From UBA2784 sp964494625 (lineage in GTDB: Bacteria > Pseudomonadota > Alphaproteobacteria > Micropepsales > Micropepsaceae), in the NCBI GenBank assembly GCA_964494625.1, contig CAZBRT010000005.1:1-64000 (forward strand): a stretch of 64,000 nucleotides of DNA. Reading direction: 5' to 3'. Each line of letters opens with the position of its first letter. The first letter of the stretch is position 1. Both the position numbers and the translations under genes were made by a program. The notes under the pieces are model-generated. The model did not search any database and was not told where the DNA came from. It saw only the letters and a program-made list of their open reading frames with translations. Positions 25,955 to 36,200 of this stretch are shown here, piece after piece.

Positions 25955-28300
25955 CTACTCCACAAACTCCGGTTCTGAAGGCGCCACGCCTTCACTCGGT
26001 GCCGTCTTTGCCTTGGGCGGCGCGGGCGGCAAGGGAATGAACTCAAAGGCGAGCTTCTCGCCCGAGGGATCAAGCATGACCTTGACCACGCCGCCCTTGG
26101 CCAGTCGGCCAAACAGGATCTCGTCGGCCAGCGGCTTCTTGATCTGGTCCTGGATGACGCGCGCCATCGGCCGCGCGCCGAACAGGGGATCATAGCCCTG
26201 CTTGACGAGCCAGGCGGTCGCGTCCGGCATCAGCTCAAATGTGATGTTGCGGTCGGAAAGCTGCGCTTCCAGCTGCATCACGAACTTCTCCACGACCTGC
26301 GCGATGATCTCCTTCGGCAGCGACGCAAACGGGATCACGGCGTCAAGGCGGTTGCGGAACTCCGGCGTGAACAGGCGTTTGATCGCCTCTTCGTCCTCGC
26401 CTTCCCGCTTGCCGCGGCCGAAGCCGATGGAATCCTTGGCCGCATCCGACGCGCCCGCATTCGTTGTCATGATGAGGATGACATTGCGGAAGTCGATTTT
26501 CTTGCCGTTATGGTCAGTCAGCTTGCCGTGATCCATTACCTGCAACAGGATGTTGAAGATGTCAGGATGCGCCTTCTCGATCTCGTCGAGCAGCAGCACG
26601 ACATGGGGATGCTGGTCGACGCCATCCGTCAGAAGCCCGCCCTGGTCAAAGCCGACATAGCCGGGCGGCGCGCCGATGAGGCGGCTGACCGCGTGGCGCT
26701 CCATATATTCCGACATGTCGAAGCGCAGCAGCTCGACGCCCATGATCTTGGCGAGCTGGCGCGCGACTTCCGTCTTGCCGACACCCGTGGGACCGGAGAA
26801 CAGGTAACAGCCGATCGGCTTTTCCGGCTCGCGCAAGCCTGCGCGGGCGAGCTTGATTGCAGCCGCCAGAGCTTCGATGGCGTCATCCTGGCCGAACACC
26901 ACCCGGCGCAAATTCCCCGAAAGGTCGCGCAGCGCCTCGGTATCGGACTTGGAGACAGACTTGGCGGGAATGCGCGCCATCTTGGCGATCACGTCCTCGA
27001 CCTCGCGCACACCGATGACTTTCTTGCGCCGCGACTCGGTCACCAGCATCTGCGCCGCACCCGTTTCATCCAGCACGTCGATGGCCTTGTCGGGCAATTT
27101 GCGGTCATTGATGTACTTGGCAGACAATTCGACCGACGCCTTGATCGCCTCGGCCGTGTAGCGCACGCGATGGAATTCCTCGAAATAGGGCTTGAGGCCC
27201 TTGAGGATCTTGATCGTGTCGGGCACCGAAGGCTCGTTCACGTCGATCTTCTGGAACCGTCGCACCAGCGCACGGTCCTTTTCGAAATGCTGGCGGTATT
27301 CCTTGTAGGTCGTCGAGCCGATGCAGCGCAGCGTGCCGGATTGCAGTGCGGGCTTGAGCAGGTTGGACGCATCCATCGCCCCGCCCGAAGTGGCACCCGC
27401 CCCGATGATCGTGTGGATCTCGTCGATGAACAGGATCGCGCCCTTGAACCCCTCGACTTCCTTGATGACGTTCTTCAGGCGCTCCTCGAAATCGCCGCGG
27501 TAGCGTGTGCCCGCAAGCAGCGAGCCCATGTCGAGCGAGAAGATGGTGCAGCCGCGCAGAACCTCCGGCACCTCGCCCTTGGTGATCTTGCGGGCGAGGC
27601 CTTCCGCAATCGCTGTCTTGCCCACGCCGGGATCACCGACATAGAGCGGATTGTTCTTCTGGCGGCGGCAGAGGATCTGGATCGTGCGCTCCACCTCCGC
27701 TTCGCGGCCGATCAGGGGATCGACCTTGCCGGACTGCGCCTTCTTGTTGAGATTGACGCAATAGGCGTCAAGCGCGTCGTGACCCTGCTTGGCAGCAGGT
27801 TTTTCGGCGGCCTCTGCATCGTCTTCCGCGCCGCGCACCGGCCGGTTTTCCGACAGGCCCGGCCGCTTGGCGATGCCATGGCTGATATAGTTCACGGCAT
27901 CCAGCCGCGTCATGTTCTGTTCCTGCAGGAAATAGGCGGCGTGGCTTTCGCGCTCGGCAAAGATCGCGACCAGCACATTGGCGCCTGTGACTTCCTCGCG
28001 GCCAGAGCTTTGCACGTGGATGACCGCGCGCTGCACGACACGCTGGAAACCGGTGGTCGGCTTGGCATCGTTGCCGTCGGAGGTCGCCAGCGCCGAAAGG
28101 TCATTGTCGATGTACTGGACAAGCGCGCGCTTCAGCGCATCAAGGTCGGCATTGCAGGCCTTCATCACACCGGCGGCGTCACGGTCATCGCACAGCGAGA
28201 GCAGGAGATGCTCCAGCGTGGCAAACTCATGGCTGCGTTCGCTGGCGGCGCGGATGGCGCGGCGCAGCGTTTCCTCAAGGGCGCGTGAGAACGAAGGCAA
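25955..28300 (-). CDS. clpA: ATP-dependent Clp protease ATP-binding subunit ClpA
   Basis: ClpA unfolds substrates, including N-end-rule proteins delivered by ClpS, and feeds them to ClpP. The 781 residues contain the N-domain repeats ([23 protein letters not shown]), AAA-1 (Walker [14 protein letters not shown], Walker [14 protein letters not shown]) and AAA-2 (Walker [14 protein letters not shown], Walker [11 protein letters not shown]). The C-terminus is rich in Ala and Pro. The true start is a TTG at 28300, giving the canonical [11 protein letters not shown]-terminus; codons further upstream overlap clpS and are not conserved. The GGAG for this TTG lies in the last codons of clpS, so translation is coupled. 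Confidence 0.96.
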   Translation of the reverse strand: MPSFSRALEETLRRAIRAASERSHEFATLEHLLLSLCDDRDAAGVMKACNADLDALKRALVQYIDNDLSALATSDGNDAKPTTGFQRVVQRAVIHVQSSGREEVTGANVLVAIFAERESHAAYFLQEQNMTRLDAVNYISHGIAKRPGLSENRPVRGAEDDAEAAEKPAAKQGHDALDAYCVNLNKKAQSGKVDPLIGREAEVERTIQILCRRQKNNPLYVGDPGVGKTAIAEGLARKITKGEVPEVLRGCTIFSLDMGSLLAGTRYRGDFEERLKNVIKEVEGFKGAILFIDEIHTIIGAGATSGGAMDASNLLKPALQSGTLRCIGSTTYKEYRQHFEKDRALVRRFQKIDVNEPSVPDTIKILKGLKPYFEEFHRVRYTAEAIKASVELSAKYINDRKLPDKAIDVLDETGAAQMLVTESRRKKVIGVREVEDVIAKMARIPAKSVSKSDTEALRDLSGNLRRVVFGQDDAIEALAAAIKLARAGLREPEKPIGCYLFSGPTGVGKTEVARQLAKIMGVELLRFDMSEYMERHAVSRLIGAPPGYVGFDQGGLLTDGVDQHPHVVLLLDEIEKAHPDIFNILLQVMDHGKLTDHNGKKIDFRNVILIMTTNAGASDAAKDSIGFGRGKREGEDEEAIKRLFTPEFRNRLDAVIPFASLPKEIIAQVVEKFVMQLEAQLSDRNITFELMPDATAWLVKQGYDPLFGARPMARVIQDQIKKPLADEILFGRLAKGGVVKVMLDPSGEKLAFEFIPLPPAPPKAKTAPSEGVAPSEPEFVE

Positions 28301-28305
28301 TTCCG

Positions 28306-28668
28306 TTACTCCTTCTCCATCGTGCACTGCAACGGATGCTGGTGCCGCCGTGCAAACTCCACCACCTGGGCCACCTTGGTTTCGGCGACCTCGAAGGTGA
28401 AGACGCCGCATATCCCGACACCGTGCCGGTGGACATGCAGCATGATCTCGACCGCTTCTTCCCGGCTCTTGGCAAAGAACCGCTCCAGAATATGGACGAC
28501 AAACTCCATCGGCGTGTAGTCGTCGTTCAGCAGCAGCACCTTGTAGAGGCTCGGCCGCTTGGTTTTCGGCTTGGTCTTGGTGACAAGACCGGTGCCGGTG
28601 TCGCCTCCCGTGCCCTGGCCGTCGTCATCCGCGCCGCCGGCGCCATTCTGTCCCTTGCGGGTCGTCAT
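28306..28668 (-). CDS. clpS: ATP-dependent Clp protease adaptor ClpS
   Basis: ClpS binds N-degron substrates and ClpA. The core is typical: [24 protein letters not shown], then [21 protein letters not shown]. The first 40 or so residues are a flexible Gly/Asp/Thr-rich leader. I start at ATG 28668; a GTG at 28689 would add seven residues. The stop is five bases from the clpA TTG start. Confidence 0.96.
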   Translation of the reverse strand: MTTRKGQNGAGGADDDGQGTGGDTGTGLVTKTKPKTKRPSLYKVLLLNDDYTPMEFVVHILERFFAKSREEAVEIMLHVHRHGVGICGVFTFEVAETKVAQVVEFARRHQHPLQCTMEKE

Positions 28669-28792
28669 CGAATTCAGGATCTCTCGCACACCGCCGCAAA
28701 CATCTGCCTGCGACTCTGATTAAATAGGAACTTTCCGGCCGATTCAAAGCCGCTCCCTGTTTCTGCGGTAAACGCCCGGCCCGCAGTCGCGT

Positions 28793-29185
28793 TCAGCCAA
28801 GCTTTGCCGCCAGTTTCGCCAGCCAAAGGTCAATCCGCTTGCGGTTGACCCCCATGTCCGACCAGCCCATCCGGCTGCGGCTGTAGATGGCAAGCGTAGA
28901 GGTTGCCGGTGACAGGGCAATGAAGCGCACGGTTACATCATCGGCGAAGCCCAGAAGGGCCGACCGCTGGACAAGATCATGCTGGTCCAGCGCCTGTTCG
29001 CTCGCGCCGCTTGTGACGCGGGGCTCCGCTTTGGCGATGCCAAGAAAAGCCTCACGCAGATTGGCAGCGGAGACTTTGAAAACCGGGGCAATCCTGTGCG
29101 GCTTGGCAAGTGGACAAAAGCCTTGCGGCGCAACCAGATACTGGTTTGGGCTCGCCTTCAGTTTCAGCTTCTCGAAAGCGATCAT
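28793..29185 (-). CDS. DUF1499 family protein
   Basis: The 130-residue protein matches DUF1499: a central LGFADDVTVRFIALSPATSTLAIYSRSRMGWSDMGVNRKRI block and a C-terminal LAKLAAKLG. No signal peptide or membrane span is visible in this form. Function is unknown. ATG 29185 is preferred over GTG 29194 because AGGA lies at a suitable distance. It begins next to the stop of the 71-codon ORF upstream, so both are likely co-transcribed. Confidence 0.75.
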   Translation of the reverse strand: MIAFEKLKLKASPNQYLVAPQGFCPLAKPHRIAPVFKVSAANLREAFLGIAKAEPRVTSGASEQALDQHDLVQRSALLGFADDVTVRFIALSPATSTLAIYSRSRMGWSDMGVNRKRIDLWLAKLAAKLG

Positions 29186-29186
29186 C

Positions 29187-29402
29187 TCAATCACATCCTG
29201 CGCTGCCGACCTTGTGAATCAACACTGCCACGGAAGTCGCGGTCTTGTCCCAATATTCCAGCCAGTTGCCCACGGCATCGCTGCCGCTTTTCGCGTGGAT
29301 CAAGCCATCAGCAAGTTCCAGAAGATGCGCGACATTGTCCTGGGCCGCATAAAAACTCTCCCGGCCCAGCTGGAGCCAAAACCCGTTTCCGGTCATATCC
29401 AT
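29187..29402 (-). CDS. Small hypothetical protein (71 aa)
   Basis: I do not recognise it. From ATG 29402 the product (starting MDMTGNGFWLQLGRESFYAA) is predicted to be mostly amphipathic helix, with a hydrophobic end containing VAVLIHKVG. The pattern, FYAAQDNVAHLLELADGLIHAK then WLEYWDKTATSV, looks like real protein. Its stop lies one base before the ATG of the DUF1499 gene. The frame stays open upstream to 29696, but that part has an odd composition and I leave it out. Confidence 0.5.
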   Translation of the reverse strand: MDMTGNGFWLQLGRESFYAAQDNVAHLLELADGLIHAKSGSDAVGNWLEYWDKTATSVAVLIHKVGSAGCD

Positions 29403-29794
29403 CCCTGACTCATCGATTTGTGCAATGCAGCATGGTGGCAGGTCCTGGGGCCGTCCGCCACCCCACGCTTTCCCCACGTTTTCAAACGTTTCAATTGACG
29501 CGTTTATGTGCGGGCCAAGTTTACGAGTGGGCAAGCCTCGCGCCTGTAAGATCGGGGTGCCCGCGATGACAGGGCGATTGTCCGGGTCGGTGCCGCGGCA
29601 AGAGATAAACGGCCCGAACCCGCCTTTTTTGGTTATCTCCATGTTTGGCTTATCAATCCACCTGACTTCTGGCACACTGATTCCCGCGTCCGGCATTGCG
29701 ATGGCCGGGGACGGGCTTGCTTTCGTGAGCCTGCTCCTGGTTGCTGTGACGTTGTTGCTTTCGGGTGAACGCTAAGAGGGGGCGGAAGAGCCGC
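29403..29794. other. 392-base gap before the D,D-carboxypeptidase gene
   Basis: No confident gene is visible. On the + strand a 44-codon frame at 29641-29775 would encode a peptide ending in one membrane-like helix (VSLLLVAVTLLLSGER), but it lacks a convincing ribosome site. A 14-base palindrome ACGTTT-TC-AAACGT (29476-29489) is followed by TTGACG at 29495, which could be an operator and -35 box for the downstream gene; the -10 match is poor. Confidence 0.3.
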
Positions 29795-31327
29795 ATGATG
29801 CGACTCGCTTGCAGGGGGCGAATGGCCTCGCATGCACTGCACCGTTCGGTGGCAGGCGTGCTTGCCATGATTGCCGCACGCGCGCCCGCGCTCATGCTTG
29901 CGCTGGGATTGGCGTTGGCCGCCCTGCCTCCGTCGGTTTCCACAGCCAGCGCCGACGCCAACGATGCCGCATTGGTGATGGACGCCGAGACCGGCGAGGT
30001 CCTCTATACCAGCAACGGAAATGAATCGCGCATCCCCGCGTCGCTCACCAAGATGATGACGCTCTATTTGCTGTTCGAGCGCCTGGAGAGTGGCGAGATC
30101 AATCTGCGCACGCGCTTCCGCGCTTCGGCCTATGCCGTTTCGCAGGACCCGACCAAGCTGGACCTTGAAGTCGGCAACACGATCACGGCGGAAGATGCCG
30201 TGCGTGCCCTCATTATCCGCTCGGCCAATGACGTCGCCGTGGTGATCGCCGAGGGAATTGGCGGCACCGAAGAACGCTTCGCCCGCCTGATGACACAGCG
30301 TGCCCGCAAGCTCGGCATGACGCACACGACATTCTTCAATGCGTCAGGCCTGCCGCATCCGCGCCAGCGCACATCCGCGCGCGACATGGCGATCCTTGCG
30401 CGCGCGCTGATGAAGGATTTTCCGCAGTACTTCCACTATTTCAGCGAAGAGAGCTTCACCTATGGCGGTGTGCTCTATGACACGCACAACAAGCTGGTGA
30501 CGGATTTTCCCGGCACGAACGGCATCAAGACGGGCTACACGCGCGCATCGGGTTTCAACCTGACGTCATCGGTTGAGCGCAATGGCCGCCGCGTGATCGG
30601 CGTCATCCTGGGCGGCGCCACCGCAAAGGAGCGCGACGCTGACATGCGCGGCATGCTCGACAGCGTGTTCCGCCGCATGGAGGCCGAGCCCGAACTTGTC
30701 GCGCTTTATGACGCGGTGCCTTCGCCACGCGATGCGATCCCCGTTCCGGTTGCCAAGCCGGGTGATGTGCCTGTCGCCATTGCCGCTGCCGAACCGGATC
30801 CCGCACCTGTTGCTGGCGAGGAAACCACGGCCGAAGTCCTTGCTGACATGGCGGAAAGCGAACCTGAAGCCGCCCCCGAACCGGTTGCAGCGGAAGTTGC
30901 GGCAATTGTTCCCGTGCGCAAGCCGGCCGAGGACGTGGCCGAGGGCGTCGCCGTGGCCGCAGTCGAGGAAGCAGCGCCGGGCGTTGAAGACACCGCCGAA
31001 GGTGATGGCGGTCCGGTGACAAATGTTGCCGCAGTAACGTCGCCTGTCATCGGCGAGGCCGTGCTGCGCACCGGCGATTGGGGCGTTCAGGTTGGCGCCT
31101 TCAGCTCACGCGAGCAGGCGGAAGCCGTGCTGGTCGATGCAAAGGCGCGTTCGGGTGGCCTCTTGTCGGACCGCCAGCAAGTGGTCGCTGCCGTCACCAA
31201 TCGCGAGGGTCAGACGCTTTATCGCGCACGGTACCGCTCGTTTGATCTGGGCGGTGCCCGCAAGGTCTGCGCCGCGTTGACGGACGCGGGCCTCTCCTGC
31301 CTGCCCTTCTCCGACGGCGGCGAATAA
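29795..31327 (+). CDS. D-alanyl-D-alanine carboxypeptidase (PBP5/DacA type) with SPOR domain
   Basis: The enzyme trims the terminal D-Ala from peptidoglycan stem peptides in the periplasm. The 510 residues have a long signal sequence (hydrophobic about 32-50, AlaSerAla end). The serine peptidase S11 domain has SLTK at 83-86, SAN at 143-145 and KTG at 245-247. An Ala/Pro/Glu/Val-rich linker (about 310-430) precedes a C-terminal SPOR domain (GVQVGAFSSREQAEAV...) that binds denuded glycan at division sites. ATG 29795 with GGAAGAG ahead is the best start; a second ATG follows at 29798. It is convergent with the J-domain gene. Confidence 0.93.
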   Translation: MMRLACRGRMASHALHRSVAGVLAMIAARAPALMLALGLALAALPPSVSTASADANDAALVMDAETGEVLYTSNGNESRIPASLTKMMTLYLLFERLESGEINLRTRFRASAYAVSQDPTKLDLEVGNTITAEDAVRALIIRSANDVAVVIAEGIGGTEERFARLMTQRARKLGMTHTTFFNASGLPHPRQRTSARDMAILARALMKDFPQYFHYFSEESFTYGGVLYDTHNKLVTDFPGTNGIKTGYTRASGFNLTSSVERNGRRVIGVILGGATAKERDADMRGMLDSVFRRMEAEPELVALYDAVPSPRDAIPVPVAKPGDVPVAIAAAEPDPAPVAGEETTAEVLADMAESEPEAAPEPVAAEVAAIVPVRKPAEDVAEGVAVAAVEEAAPGVEDTAEGDGGPVTNVAAVTSPVIGEAVLRTGDWGVQVGAFSSREQAEAVLVDAKARSGGLLSDRQQVVAAVTNREGQTLYRARYRSFDLGGARKVCAALTDAGLSCLPFSDGGE

Positions 31328-32209
31328 TCACTCGCCCAGCAAGACGCGCTGCGCCAGCTTGATCCGCGCCAGTGTTTTCGTTGATCCGCCCGATGCACCG
31401 CCCGCCAGTTTGACGGCGCGCTCATAGGCGTTCCGGATGCGCGCGGGATCGTTCGTTTCAAGGATACCCAGGACCGAGTACGCCTGTCCGCGCGTCATGC
31501 CCTCAAGGCTTTCTGGCCCCTGGATCCGGACGGGCGCGACGTCGCGCGTTCTTTCCGGCACAGGTGCATTGCGCGCAAGCGTGCCGGCCTGTGTCGTTGA
31601 AGCTGGACGCCAGCGCTGGCCTTCCTGCGCAGGCGCTTCTGGTTGAGGCGCCTGTGACTGACCCGCCTGTGGCCGCGACACCGGCGACTTTGGCACGGGC
31701 GGCACATTCGATACATGCGGAACCGCCGTCGCCTCTTCAAGATGCGGCCGAGCATGCGCGATCCACGCGCGAAGGGCTTTCTCGGTAAACCGGTCCTCGC
31801 GGCCAAACTGGTCGAGGAGCACGATAAGCTCTCGGTCACTCAGCTTGCCGAGCGTCCGGCCGGCGAAATTGCCGTCCAGCACGTTGCCGGTCAGATCGCC
31901 GCCTTGTCCAAACTCCCTGATCTCGAGCCAGGTCGAGCGGAAGATGCGTGTGCCCTGCGCGCTGTCGCCCTCGTCTGCATCGCTCCGGGCCTTCGCGTTT
32001 CGGGCGGACGAACGGACAAAAAAATGGATGGCGAAAATCCCGCCAATCAAGAGGATGAACGACATGCTGATGCGGGAGGAGCCGCCCAGATTGCCGATGA
32101 AAAGGATCACAAGAAAAATCAGAAGCGCGCTAAGGGCTCCGCTGCCTGCAAAGCCCCGGTACGGGTCGTTCCGGTTGTGCCGATTGGGATCGTTGCCGTC
32201 ATCGCTCAT
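31328..32209 (-). CDS. Membrane-anchored protein with degenerate J domain
   Basis: The 293-residue protein has two hydrophobic segments (about 24-42 and 46-65), a soluble middle, a Pro/Gln-rich linker (about 170-225) and a C-terminal J-like domain: MTRGQAYSVLGILETNDPARIRNAYERAV. The J domain lacks the HPD tripeptide needed to stimulate Hsp70 ATPase, so it is probably a binding or structural module. The gene sits directly downstream of mipZ with a 29-base gap, and I believe a J-like gene often accompanies mipZ in this class. Function is unknown. Confidence 0.65.
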   Translation of the reverse strand: MSDDGNDPNRHNRNDPYRGFAGSGALSALLIFLVILFIGNLGGSSRISMSFILLIGGIFAIHFFVRSSARNAKARSDADEGDSAQGTRIFRSTWLEIREFGQGGDLTGNVLDGNFAGRTLGKLSDRELIVLLDQFGREDRFTEKALRAWIAHARPHLEEATAVPHVSNVPPVPKSPVSRPQAGQSQAPQPEAPAQEGQRWRPASTTQAGTLARNAPVPERTRDVAPVRIQGPESLEGMTRGQAYSVLGILETNDPARIRNAYERAVKLAGGASGGSTKTLARIKLAQRVLLGE

Positions 32210-32238
32210 TTGCTGTCACCGCCAATGAGCGGGTCCTT

Positions 32239-33165
32239 TCACGATGTCTGGGCAAAGAGTGGCAATTTCTCATCGCTGGTGCTGGCGGTCGGTTCTTCCG
32301 CGCGCACGGTTTCGGCCGGAACGGTGCCCGGCAGTTTGAGCGCGGCCATCAACTCCCGCACCTCTTGCCGCGCGGCGACATGGCTGACCGAAACCTTGAA
32401 CCCGGGGTTCACGTCGGTCAGGTCCATGAGTGTCAGCCCCAGCGGGAACAATTCGCGATAGATCACGCGCTCGCCAAAGCCCGGCGCGATGCGGAAGCCG
32501 ATGCGCGTCGAAAGCGCCTGAAGCACGTCACCGACCCGCCTCTTGTTGCGGGCGTCGACCCCGGAGATGCGGTTGCGCAGCACCACCCAGTCGAGCGGCG
32601 TGCGCCGCTCCATCGCCCGGCGCTTGCGGCTTTCCCAGACCATCTCGGCATAGAGGCTGGGGCGCGTGACCTTGAACGAGACGGGATCAATCGTGCCCAT
32701 CAGGTCGAAATCGACAAAGCTGTCGTTGATGGGCGTCACCAGCGTGTCGGCAGCCTCGTGCCCCTGACGGGCCAGGAACGTGTCGGCGCCCGGCGTGTCG
32801 ATCAGGATGAAGTCGCTTTTCCAGGCGGCGGCAAGCGCCTCCTCAAAGCGCATGCGTTCGTCGGCTTCGCCCTCGTCAGAACTGCGGTGCTTCGAACGCT
32901 CGACCACAATGCTGAGTGGCTGCGGCACGCTTTGCCCTGTCCGTTCAACCCATTGCCGCCGGTTTTCCATGTAGCGCATGAGACTGCGCTGGCGACCGTC
33001 GAGGTCGATGATGGCAACCGCCTTGCCCATGCGCATCAGCGAGACGGCGATGTGCATGGCTGTGGTCGATTTGCCCGTGCCGCCCTTCTCGTTGCCGATC
33101 GAAAGGATATAGGGCCGCCCGGAAACGGGCGTCGGACCTTGCGGAAAAAACGAGTTGACCACCAT
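32239..33165 (-). CDS. mipZ: Division-plane positioning ATPase MipZ
   Basis: MipZ is a ParA-type ATPase that forms a gradient from the polar ParB/origin complexes and inhibits FtsZ, placing the division site. The 308-residue product begins with the deviant Walker A NEKGGTGKSTTAMHIA. The IIDLDGRQRSLMRYMENR block and IDTPGADTFLARQGHEAADTLVTP are characteristic of MipZ rather than ParA or Soj. Start ATG 33165 is chosen; another in-frame ATG at 33189 would add eight residues. It is the first gene of a likely pair with the J-like gene. Confidence 0.92.
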   Translation of the reverse strand: MVVNSFFPQGPTPVSGRPYILSIGNEKGGTGKSTTAMHIAVSLMRMGKAVAIIDLDGRQRSLMRYMENRRQWVERTGQSVPQPLSIVVERSKHRSSDEGEADERMRFEEALAAAWKSDFILIDTPGADTFLARQGHEAADTLVTPINDSFVDFDLMGTIDPVSFKVTRPSLYAEMVWESRKRRAMERRTPLDWVVLRNRISGVDARNKRRVGDVLQALSTRIGFRIAPGFGERVIYRELFPLGLTLMDLTDVNPGFKVSVSHVAARQEVRELMAALKLPGTVPAETVRAEEPTASTSDEKLPLFAQTS

Positions 33166-33245
33166 GACGCCCCAACCTGCCACCAACATGGCCCCGACAT
33201 GGCCCCATAAGGCCCCATGCCGGGCGAATCCCTGTGGCCGGGAGC

Positions 33246-36200
33246 CTAGCCGTCCCCGCTCATTGAAAGAAGTGAGGCGTTCCCCCCGGAGGCAGTCGTA
33301 TTGGTCGTGAGCGTCCGCTCCACGGCAAAGCGCGGCAGATAATGGGGCCCGCCCGCCTTGGGACCGGTCCCCGAAAGACCTTCGCCGCCAAAGGGCTGCA
33401 CGCCCACAACCGCGCCGATCTGGTTGCGGTTGACATAAAGGTTCCCGACCCGCGCCCGCCCGGCGATGAAGGCCGCCGTTTCCTCGATGCGCGTATGGAT
33501 ACCCAGCGTCAGACCATAGCCGCTGGCATTGATCTGGTCGCAGACTTGGGAAAGTTCGCCCGCCTTCCAGGTGATGACATGAAGGATCGGCCCGAAAATC
33601 TCGTGGGGCAGGACCGACAGCGAGGGGATCGCATAGGCGCGCGGCGCAAAGAAATGGCCATTCTCCGTGCCTGCCCCAAGCCTGGCGGCGCGGATGAGCC
33701 GTCCTTCCTTTTCCATGCGCGCAGCATGTGCGTTCAGCATGGCCAAAGCCGCCTCGTCGATCACCGGACCGATGTCGGTTGAAAGCGCCATGGGATCGGC
33801 GATCACAAGATCGGCCAGCGCCCCGGCGAGAAGATCAAGCACGCGCGGCGCGATATCCTCCTGCAGAAAGAGCACGCGCAGGGCCGAACAACGCTGACCG
33901 GCGCTGTCGAAAGCCGAAGCGGTCACATCGCGCACCACCTGCTCGGGCAATGCGGTGGAATCGACGATCATGGCGTTGAGGCCGCCGGTTTCCGCAATCA
34001 GCGTTGCAATCGGTCCGTCGCGACCGGCGAGCGTGCGCGCGATGATGCGGGCCGTTTCGGTCGAGCCGGTAAAGGCAACCCCTGACACCATGGGATTTGA
34101 GACAAGGGCCGCGCCCACTTCCGCGCCTTCTCCCGGCAGGAAGTGAAGCACCGACCCCGGAACACCGGCATCATGCAGCACGCGGATGACGGCGGCCGCG
34201 GCCAATGGTGTCTGCTCGGCGGGTTTGGCGACGACGCTGTTGCCGGCAGCAAGTGCTGCAGCGATCTGGCCCGCGAAAATCGCAACCGGAAAATTCCAGG
34301 GCGCGATGCAGGCAAAGACGCCCCGGCCATGCAGGCTCAGCTCGTTGCGTTCGCCCGTAGGTCCGGGCATCAGCATCGGCGCCTCGAAATGCGCGCGGGC
34401 CTCTTGCGCATAATAGCGCAGGAAGTCGATGGCCTCGCGCACGTCGGCCTGAGCGTTGGGAATGGATTTGCCCGCCTCGCGCACGCACAATGCCATCAGA
34501 TGCGGCATCCGCGCTTCCATGAGGTCGGCAGCCTTCTCAAGGATGGCGGCACGCTTGGCGCCACCCAGCCGGTCCCAGGCGTCTTGATGTTTGGCCGCAC
34601 TGGCAACGGCCATGGCCGCATCTTCGCGGCGCGCGAGAATGACAGAACCGACCACGCGGCGGCGGTCGGACGGATCGCGCACTTCAATGGCGGTGCCTTT
34701 CACGGCCACGCCATCAATGACAGGCGCCGCGATTTGGGGGCCCTTCAAGCTTTCTTCCATCGCTGCCAGAAGCGGCCCAGACTGCGCCGGATCGCTGAGC
34801 ACGATCCCCTTGGCAGCCTTGCGCGGCGCATAGATCGCGCGCGGCTCGGGAATTCTCGGATGCGGTTTGGGATCGGTCATGGCGAGGTGCTCGATCGGAT
34901 CAGCGATGATGGCATCAATCGGCGCGTCTTCGTCGGCGAGGCGATTGACAAAACTTGTATTGGCACCGTTCTCAAGCAGGCGGCGCACGAGATAGGCAAG
35001 CAGGTCCTCATGCGTGCCGACCGGCGCATAGATGCGGCAGGCCTCGCCCATACGGTCCGGCCCTGTCACCCGGTCATAAAGGGCAACGCCCATGCCGTGC
35101 AGGCGCTGGAATTCGTAACGCTGCGGATTGCCGCCCGTTGCACTGTGTGGCGGCGCATTGCCTTCGGCCAGCATGCGGACCGCAGCCAGCGTGTGGGCAT
35201 TATGCGTTGCAAATTGCGGATAGATCGTCCCCGGCGCCGCCAGCAAGCGCTTGGCACATGCAAGATACGAAACATCGGTCGCCGTCTTGCGGGTGAAGAC
35301 GGGATAGCCGGAAAGCCCCTGCTCCTGCGCGCGCTTGATCTCGCTGTCCCAATAGGCGCCTTTGACAAGGCGCACCGGAATGTTGCGCCGCGCGCGCGCC
35401 GCCAGATCAATCAGCCAGTCAACGACCAATGTGGCGCGCTTTTGATAGGCCTGAACGGCAAGGCCAAGCCCATCCCAGCCGGCAAGTGCAGGATGCAGCG
35501 AAAGCGCCTCAACAATGTCGAGCATGAGGTCCAGGCGGTCGGCTTCCTCGGCATCAATGGTAAGCCCGATGAACATTTCTTTGGCCGACACCGCCAGTTC
35601 AACCAGTTGCGGCAGGAGATCCCGCATCACCTGATCGCGCTGCACCCATTCGTAACGCGGATGAAGGGCCGAGAGCTTGATCGAGATCGACGGACGCGCT
35701 GTTACTGCCTGATCGGCGCCGCGCGGTCCTGCCGCCTTGGCCATTTCGCCCATTGCATCGCGATAGGACTGGAGATAGCGCGCAGCATCCGCACGCGTAT
35801 AGGCCGCCTCGCCCAGCATGTCGAAGGAGTGGCGGAACCCGCGCTTTTCGGCATCGCGCGCGCGCGACAGCGCTTCGCGGATCGTGCGTCCCAGAACAAA
35901 CTGCCCGCCCATGATGCGCATGGCATAGGCAACGGCCTGCCGGATCACCGGCTCGCCCGAGCGCTGCACAAGCTTGCGCAAGATGCCGCCCAAACGCTTG
36001 TCCGCTTCACCCCAGCTGACGATGCGGCCCGTCAGCATCAACCCCCAGGTCGAGGCATTGACGAACATGCTGTCCGACTTGCCGCGATGGGCGCGCCAGT
36101 CGGCGCCGCCGATCTTGTCCTTGATGAGAAGGTCGGCCGTGTCCGCATCCGGCACGCGCAGGAACGCCTCGGCAAGACACATGAGGGCAACGCCCTCCTC

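Noticed and set aside
26510..28288. A 592-codon open frame antisense to clpA
   Set aside because: It mirrors the codon structure of clpA in a G+C-rich gene; the ClpA protein on the other strand is unmistakable.
29403..29696. Upstream extension of the 71-residue protein to 169 residues
   Set aside because: The extra part lacks a ribosome site and has atypical composition; ATG 29402 gives a compact, plausible protein.
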